Positions 14,918 to 16,914 of a DNA stretch of 16,914 bases are shown one piece after another. The DNA comes from Chloroflexota bacterium (lineage in GTDB: Bacteria > Chloroflexota > Anaerolineae > UBA4142), in contig JACQGS010000078.1 in NCBI GenBank assembly GCA_016199405.1, forward strand, positions 1 to 16,914. Direction: 5' to 3'. A program made the translations under genes and the position numbers. The notes beneath the pieces were generated by a model. That model made no database searches. It was not told the origin of the DNA and was given only the letters and a program-made list of their open reading frames with translations. Numbering within the stretch: the stretch's first letter is position 1; the number at the start of each line of letters is the position of its first letter.

Positions 14918-14989
14918 TACCCAGGCAGGGACTCGAACCCCCGATTGCCTCGGTGTAGGCGAGGCATCCTACCATTGGAAGACCCGGGC
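14918..14989 (-). tRNA. tRNA-Val(TAC), with C33
   Basis: Acceptor GCCCGGG/CCTGGGT (two G-U), D arm TTCC-AATGGTA-GGAT, a strong anticodon stem CCTCG/CGAGG with loop CCTACAC. Anticodon TAC would read Val, but position 33 is C instead of U. The outermost T-stem pair is a G-G mismatch and D-stem pair 10-25 is T-T. Discriminator A. Probably impaired or unusual. Confidence 0.75.
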
Positions 14990-15030
14990 ATTTTGTGTTT
15001 TTCAATCCGAAATCGAAAATCCGAAATTAG

Positions 15031-15107
15031 TAGCGGGGGGCGGATTCGAACCGCCGCGATTTCGCGATTATGAGCCGCGCGAGGAAACCAGACTCCTCCA
15101 CCCCGCT
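15031..15107 (-). tRNA. tRNA-Met(CAT), initiator-like
   Basis: 77 nt with the body of a bacterial initiator: GCGGGGTGGAG, a D loop with AGTCTGGT, A11-U24, and loop CTCATAA. Yet position 1 pairs with 72 (A-T), and the anticodon stem is CGCGG/TCGCG, lacking the three consecutive G-C pairs of tRNA-fMet. Discriminator A; T stem GGCGG/CCGCC. It could work as initiator, elongator or neither. Confidence 0.9.
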
Positions 15108-15108
15108 G

Positions 15109-15180
15109 TGGAACCAAAGGGACTCGAACCCTTATCTCTCGGATGCAAACCGAGTGTTCTCCCAATTGAACTATGGTCCC
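15109..15180 (-). tRNA. tRNA-Ala(TGC), first copy
   Basis: Acceptor GGGACCA/TGGTTCC with the G3-U70 alanine identity pair, anticodon stem CTCGG/CCGAG, loop TTTGCAT (TGC), T stem AAGGG/CCCTT, discriminator A. Only 1 nt separates it from tRNA-Met. A sequence-distinct tRNA-Ala(TGC) lies at 16767-16839. Confidence 0.96.
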
Positions 15181-15192
15181 CAGTAGTGCATC

Positions 15193-15231
15193 CACTTGAC
15201 CCTTGCACCGCCCGCAAGGGCAGGTGAAGTG
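15193..15231. repeat. REP-like hairpin, copy C
   Basis: CACTT-GA-CCCTTGC, loop ACCGCCC, GCAAGGG-CAGGTG-AAGTG. The inner 7-bp stem (15200-15206/15214-15220) differs from copy A at 4571 by compensatory A-T to C-G changes, and the outer CACTT/AAGTG extends it. It sits in the 137-bp gap between tRNA-Ala and tRNA-Asn, the largest interruption of the array; I see no gene in that gap. Confidence 0.7.
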
Positions 15232-15317
15232 CGGGTTTCAAACTTGATTTTCAGAGTGCTTTGAGCGTGAATTCCGCCCGGGCTGGTATGCAACTTTTTC
15301 AAGTGGCTGCACTAATG

Positions 15318-15389
15318 CTGCAGCGGCAGGAGTCGAACCTGCGATTTCGCGTTTAACAGACGCTTGCCTTTCCGCTTGGCCACGCTGCA
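15318..15389 (-). tRNA. tRNA-Asn(GTT)
   Basis: Acceptor TGCAGCG/CGCTGCA, D stem GCC/GGC, anticodon loop CTGTTAA (GTT), T stem GCAGG/CCTGC, discriminator G. Anticodon-stem outer pair A-G is mismatched. U8 and U33 normal. Confidence 0.94.
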
Positions 15390-15400
15390 TTGTTGCGTTG

Positions 15401-15476
15401 CGCCCCCGGCGAGACTTGAACTCGCACAAGACCCGATTTCGAAGACCGGCGCGCTATCCATTTGCGCTACGGAGGC
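15401..15476 (-). tRNA. tRNA-Arg(TCG)
   Basis: Acceptor GCCTCCG/CGGGGGC, D stem GCGC/GCGC, anticodon stem CCGGT/ATCGG, loop CTTCGAA (TCG), T stem GCGAG/CTCGC, discriminator G. Reads CGA. Confidence 0.94.
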
Positions 15477-15481
15477 GTAAA

Positions 15482-15553
15482 TGCGGTTGGCGGGAATCGA
15501 ACCCGCTGTCTCCTCCTTGGCAAGGAGGCATCGTACCGGCAGACTCCAACCGC
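15482..15553 (-). tRNA. tRNA-Gly(GCC), with G8
   Basis: Acceptor GCGGTTG/CAACCGC, anticodon stem CCTCC/GGAGG, loop TTGCCAA (GCC), T stem GCGGG/CCCGC, discriminator A. Position 8 is G instead of U and the D stem has only about three pairs. Confidence 0.92.
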
Positions 15554-15560
15554 GTGTGTG

Positions 15561-15631
15561 TTGCCCCGCGAGGATTTGAACCTCGATCTTCTGATTCAGA
15601 ATCAGACGCGCTACCGTTGCGCCACAAGGCA
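15561..15631 (-). tRNA. tRNA-Gln(CTG)
   Basis: Acceptor TGCCTTG/CGGGGCA with two G-U, D stem GCGC/GCGC, anticodon stem TCTGA/TCAGA, loop TTCTGAA (CTG), T stem CGAGG/CCTCG, discriminator A. It complements tRNA-Gln(TTG) at the array end. Confidence 0.95.
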
Positions 15632-15636
15632 ATGAG

Positions 15637-15709
15637 TCGGGGCAGCCGGATTTGAACCGGCGACCTCGCGGTTCCAAGCCGCGCGCGCTTCCAACTGCGC
15701 CATACCCCG
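15637..15709 (-). tRNA. tRNA-Pro(TGG)
   Basis: Acceptor CGGGGTA/TGCCCCG, D stem GCGC/GCGC, anticodon stem CGCGG/CCGCG, loop CTTGGAA (TGG), T stem GCCGG/CCGGC, discriminator A. Conserved positions normal. Confidence 0.96.
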
Positions 15710-15713
15710 CCAA

Positions 15714-15785
15714 TGCGCTCGGCGAGGATCGAACTCGCGTTTACGGATTAAGAGTCCGCAACACTTGCCGCTATGTTACGAGCGC
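15714..15785 (-). tRNA. tRNA-Lys(CTT), array copy
   Basis: Acceptor GCGCTCG/CGAGCGC, D stem ACAT/GTGT, anticodon stem GCGGA/TCCGT, loop CTCTTAA (CTT), T stem GCGAG/CTCGC, discriminator A. It duplicates the anticodon of the dispersed tRNA-Lys at 1702 but with an unrelated body sequence, so it is not a recent copy of it. Confidence 0.94.
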
Positions 15786-15792
15786 ATGGAAG

Positions 15793-15863
15793 TGGGTCGC
15801 CAGGGAATCGAACCCTGTTTCCCAGCTTAAAGGGCTGATACATCTCCGAAATGTTTGCGACCC
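15793..15863 (-). tRNA. tRNA-Lys(TTT), with C33 and A8
   Basis: Acceptor GGGTCGC/GCGACCC, D stem ACAT/ATGT, anticodon stem TCAGC/GCTGG, loop CCTTTAA (anticodon TTT). Position 33 is C and position 8 is A, both against near-invariant U. T stem CAGGG/CCCTG and discriminator A are normal. Confidence 0.82.
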
Positions 15864-15865
15864 AA

Positions 15866-15951
15866 AGGAAGCGGCGAGAGTTGAACTCGCAACACGGTTG
15901 TTCGTGCGCCCGTTTTCGAAACGGGTTGCCTTACCCAGTAGCGACGCTTCC
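15866..15951 (-). tRNA. tRNA-Ser(CGA)
   Basis: Class II tRNA, 86 nt. Acceptor GGAAGCG/CGCTTCC, anticodon stem CCCGT/ACGGG, loop TTCGAAA (CGA), a long variable arm, T stem GCGAG/CTCGC. The discriminator is U rather than the G usual for serine, if the acceptor is 7 bp. Only 2 nt separate it from tRNA-Lys(TTT). Confidence 0.92.
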
Positions 15952-15953
15952 GT

Positions 15954-16015
15954 TGAAACGTTCACACGAGAGACCGCTGTGGCTGGATACCGCTGTGACG
16001 CGCGTGAACGTTTCA
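15954..16015. repeat. Inverted repeat between tRNA-Ser and tRNA-Phe
   Basis: Perfect 12-bp arms TGAAACGTTCAC (15954-15965) and GTGAACGTTTCA (16004-16015), extendable by two more pairs after one mismatch. The loop carries a direct repeat ACCGCTGTG (15973-15981 and 15989-15997). It fills the 65-nt gap between the two tRNAs, where other neighbours are separated by 1-11 nt. No tRNA fold is visible in it. Confidence 0.8.
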
Positions 16016-16016
16016 G

Positions 16017-16089
16017 TGCCGACTCAAGGAATTGAACCTTGCTCTCTCGGTTTTCAGCCGAGCGCAGCGACCGCGTTTGCTTAGTCGGC
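16017..16089 (-). tRNA. tRNA-Phe(GAA), with A8
   Basis: Acceptor GCCGACT/AGTCGGC, D stem GCA/TGC, anticodon stem CTCGG/CCGAG, loop CTGAAAA (GAA), T stem CAAGG/CCTTG, discriminator A. Position 8 is A. Confidence 0.93.
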
Positions 16090-16095
16090 GCGCGA

Positions 16096-16169
16096 TGGGG
16101 CGTGCGGGATTTGAACCCGCGATCTCCACATTGAAAGTGTGGTGTGCTTCCGGGCTACACCAACGCCCC
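16096..16169 (-). tRNA. tRNA-Glu(TTC)
   Basis: Acceptor GGGGCGT/ACGCCCC, D stem GTGT/ACAC, anticodon stem CCACA/TGTGG, loop CTTTCAA (TTC), T stem GCGGG/CCCGC, discriminator A. Conserved positions normal. Confidence 0.96.
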
Positions 16170-16174
16170 GAATG

Positions 16175-16249
16175 GGTGAATGACGGAATTTGAATCCGTA
16201 ACCTCCCGATTCACATTCGGGCGCTCTACCAAGTCGAGCTCCATCCACC
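16175..16249 (-). tRNA. tRNA-His(GTG), with G8
   Basis: Acceptor GTGGATG/CATTCAC with the extra G(-1) opposite C73 that identifies tRNA-His, D stem GCTC/GAGC, anticodon stem CCCGA/TCGGG, loop ATGTGAA (GTG), T stem ACGGA/TCCGT. Position 8 is G. Confidence 0.95.
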
Positions 16250-16254
16250 ATGAG

Positions 16255-16346
16255 CGGAGAGCAAAGGAATCGAACCTTCGCCGGATTTCCCGGAACGGTT
16301 TAGCAAACCGTCGCGACACGCTGCGCGCAGCATTCGCCTGCTCTCC
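16255..16346 (-). tRNA. tRNA-Ser(GCT), with palindrome in D loop
   Basis: Class II, 92 nt. Acceptor GGAGAGC/GCTCTCC, discriminator G, anticodon stem ACGGT/ACCGT, loop TTGCTAA (GCT), variable arm built on CCGG pairs, T stem GAAGG/CCTTT. The D region has a 3-bp stem GCG/CGC and a 19-nt loop holding GCTGCGCGCAGC (16320-16331), a perfect palindrome, with no G18-G19 and A at position 8. Confidence 0.85.
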
Positions 16347-16350
16347 CGAG

Positions 16351-16424
16351 CGTCCGCGGCGAGATTCGAACTCGCAACCTTTGCCTTCGCAGAGCAACGC
16401 GCTCTCCAATTGCGCCACGCGGAC
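16351..16424 (-). tRNA. tRNA-Arg(GCG)
   Basis: Acceptor GTCCGCG/CGCGGAC, D stem GCGC/GCGC, anticodon stem TTGCT/GGCAA, loop CTGCGAA (GCG), T stem GCGAG/CTCGC, discriminator G. G34 for the CGN box is uncommon, since most bacteria use an A34 (inosine) tRNA-Arg(ACG). Confidence 0.93.
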
Positions 16425-16428
16425 ACGA

Positions 16429-16502
16429 CGCCCTCGGCAAGATTCGAACTTGCAGTCTACGGTTTAGAAGACCGTCGTCCTATCCAATTGAACGACAAGG
16501 GC
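16429..16502 (-). tRNA. tRNA-Arg(TCT)
   Basis: Acceptor GCCCTTG/CGAGGGC, D stem GTTC/GGAC, anticodon stem ACGGT/ACCGT, loop CTTCTAA (TCT), T stem GCAAG/CTTGC, discriminator G. Reads AGA. Confidence 0.95.
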
Positions 16503-16506
16503 AAGG

Positions 16507-16578
16507 CGCGTCGGGCGGGACTCGAACCCGCGTTGTCGGTTTTGGAGACCGACCGATTAGCCGCCATCATCCCGACGC
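16507..16578 (-). tRNA. tRNA-Trp(CCA), with G8
   Basis: Acceptor GCGTCGG/CCGACGC, D stem TGAT/ATCG, anticodon stem TCGGT/ACCGA, loop CTCCAAA (CCA), T stem GCGGG/CCCGC, discriminator G as expected for Trp. Position 8 is G. Confidence 0.94.
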
Positions 16579-16584
16579 ATGTGG

Positions 16585-16668
16585 TCGCCAGGGGAGGATT
16601 CGCACCTCCACGCCGCTTACGCGGCAACGGCTTTTGAGGCCGTCGCGTCTGCATTCCGCCACCCGGCG
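16585..16668 (-). tRNA. tRNA-Leu(CAA), with G55
   Basis: Class II, 84 nt. Acceptor CGCCGGG/CCTGGCG, D stem GCG/CGC, anticodon stem ACGGC/GCCGT, loop CTCAAAA (CAA), variable arm TGCCGCGTAAGCGGC, T stem GGAGG/CCTCC, discriminator A. The T loop reads TGCGAAT, so the pseudouridine-55 position is G. Confidence 0.93.
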
Positions 16669-16679
16669 CTTTCCTTGAG

Positions 16680-16759
16680 TGGGCAAGATTCGAACCTGCT
16701 GATCCCGAAAGGGAACAGTTTTACGGACCGCCGCGGCTCGCTATCTCCGCCGCTTGCCC
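16680..16759 (-). tRNA. tRNA-Tyr(GTA), T-stem 3' strand missing; possible pseudogene
   Basis: Acceptor GGGCAAG/CTTGCCC, D stem GCGG/CCGC, loop CCGTAAA (anticodon GTA, with C33) and a class II variable arm with TCCC/GGGA. The T-stem 5' strand GCAGG and loop TTCGAAT are followed directly by the acceptor 3' strand, so the expected CCTGC is absent. The 80-nt length is 5 short of a typical tRNA-Tyr. Position 8 is C. The fold can only form by letting CTTGC serve either the T stem or the acceptor. Confidence 0.75.
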
Positions 16760-16766
16760 GCGAGAG

Positions 16767-16839
16767 TGGAGCCAGTCGGATTCGAACCGACGACCTCTGC
16801 TGTGCAAAGGCAGTGTTCTGCCAATTAAACTATGGCCCC
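16767..16839 (-). tRNA. tRNA-Ala(TGC), second copy
   Basis: Acceptor GGGGCCA/TGGCTCC with G3-U70, D stem GTTT/GAAC, loop TTTGCAC (TGC) under a CTGC/GCAG stem with one C-A mismatch next to the loop, T stem GTCGG/CCGAC, discriminator A. Similar to, but distinct from, the copy at 15109. Confidence 0.95.
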
Positions 16840-16849
16840 GATTGGAACA

Positions 16850-16914
16850 AGCCGAGCCGCGGACTCGAACCGCGCTCACCGCTTTACAGGAGCGGCGCAC
16901 TGCCAACTGTGCTA
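16850..16914 (-). tRNA. tRNA-Thr(TGT), partial, with C33
   Basis: The 5' acceptor strand lies beyond the window end. Visible: T8, D stem GCAC/GTGC, anticodon stem CCGCT/AGCGG with loop CCTGTAA (anticodon TGT, position 33 C), T stem CGCGG/CCGCG, acceptor 3' strand GCTCGGC. The array very likely continues past 16914. Confidence 0.8.

Noticed and set aside
14918..14989. Reading the CCTACAC loop as anticodon CTA, an amber suppressor
   Set aside because: With a 7-nt loop closed by a strong 5-bp stem the anticodon is positions 3-5, TAC; CTA would require a shifted loop with unpaired stem bases.
14766..16035. Several plus- and minus-strand open frames of 60-150 codons in the tRNA array
   Set aside because: All are translations of tRNA genes; recurrent peptides such as DSNLQ or GFEPR are the translated T-arm consensus, not protein repeats.
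14841..16914. Array of regularly spaced repeats that might suggest CRISPR
   Set aside because: The repeated unit is the tRNA T-arm consensus, with unit lengths of 72-92 nt and a cloverleaf fold in each unit.

Overview
The window looks like one contig of a GC-rich, free-living bacterium. I infer a member of the Chloroflexota (Anaerolineae-like), from an archaeal-type ATP-dependent DNA ligase beside ordinary bacterial genes, heavy use of GCG/CGC codons, and intergenic spacers full of short degenerate AT-rich repeats and hairpins. No rRNA or other phylogenetic marker is present, so the phylum is a guess. The protein-coding genes are mostly chromosomal housekeeping or signalling genes. Two AT-richer modules (a hicAB toxin-antitoxin operon and a PLD nuclease/zinc-ribbon pair) look acquired.

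Layout. 1-128: start of an Hsp70/actin-fold ATPase, minus strand. 187-1414: minus-strand operon DUF6941-like gene, hicA, hicB, ending in a clear intrinsic terminator; a decayed tRNA-Lys copy lies between hicB and the terminator. 1702-1944: divergent canonical tRNA-Lys(CTT) and tRNA-Arg(CCT), each with its own promoter. 1989-3728: ATP-dependent DNA ligase (minus). 3876-7374: maf, a PcrA/UvrD-type helicase and a DUF3224 protein (plus). 7631-10075: membrane CHASE4-PAS-GAF-HD-GYP c-di-GMP phosphodiesterase. 10106-11148: zinc-ribbon microprotein overlapping a PLD-family nuclease gene. 11229-14156: pirin, M20 dipeptidase and zincin-like metallopeptidase, all minus and separated by repeat-bearing spacers. 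14288-14812: HNH endonuclease. 14841-16914: a dense minus-strand array of 23 tRNA genes (17 isotypes, last one cut by the window edge) transcribed toward the HNH gene.

The most striking part is the tRNA array. Four of its tRNAs carry C instead of the near-invariant U33, seven lack U8, one tRNA-Tyr has lost the 3' strand of its T stem, one tRNA-Ser(GCT) has a 12-nt palindrome in its D loop and no G18-G19, one tRNA-Leu has G55, and an initiator-like tRNA-Met has a closed 1:72 pair. The two tRNAs outside the array are conventional at these positions. Either the array is a relaxed or accessory tRNA set, or it encodes tRNAs that are edited or used in a non-standard way.

A second theme is extragenic repeats: a three-copy family of 7-bp-stem/7-nt-loop hairpins with compensatory changes, large paired inverted repeats in two spacers, and two repeat-derived in-frame expansions inside the helicase gene.
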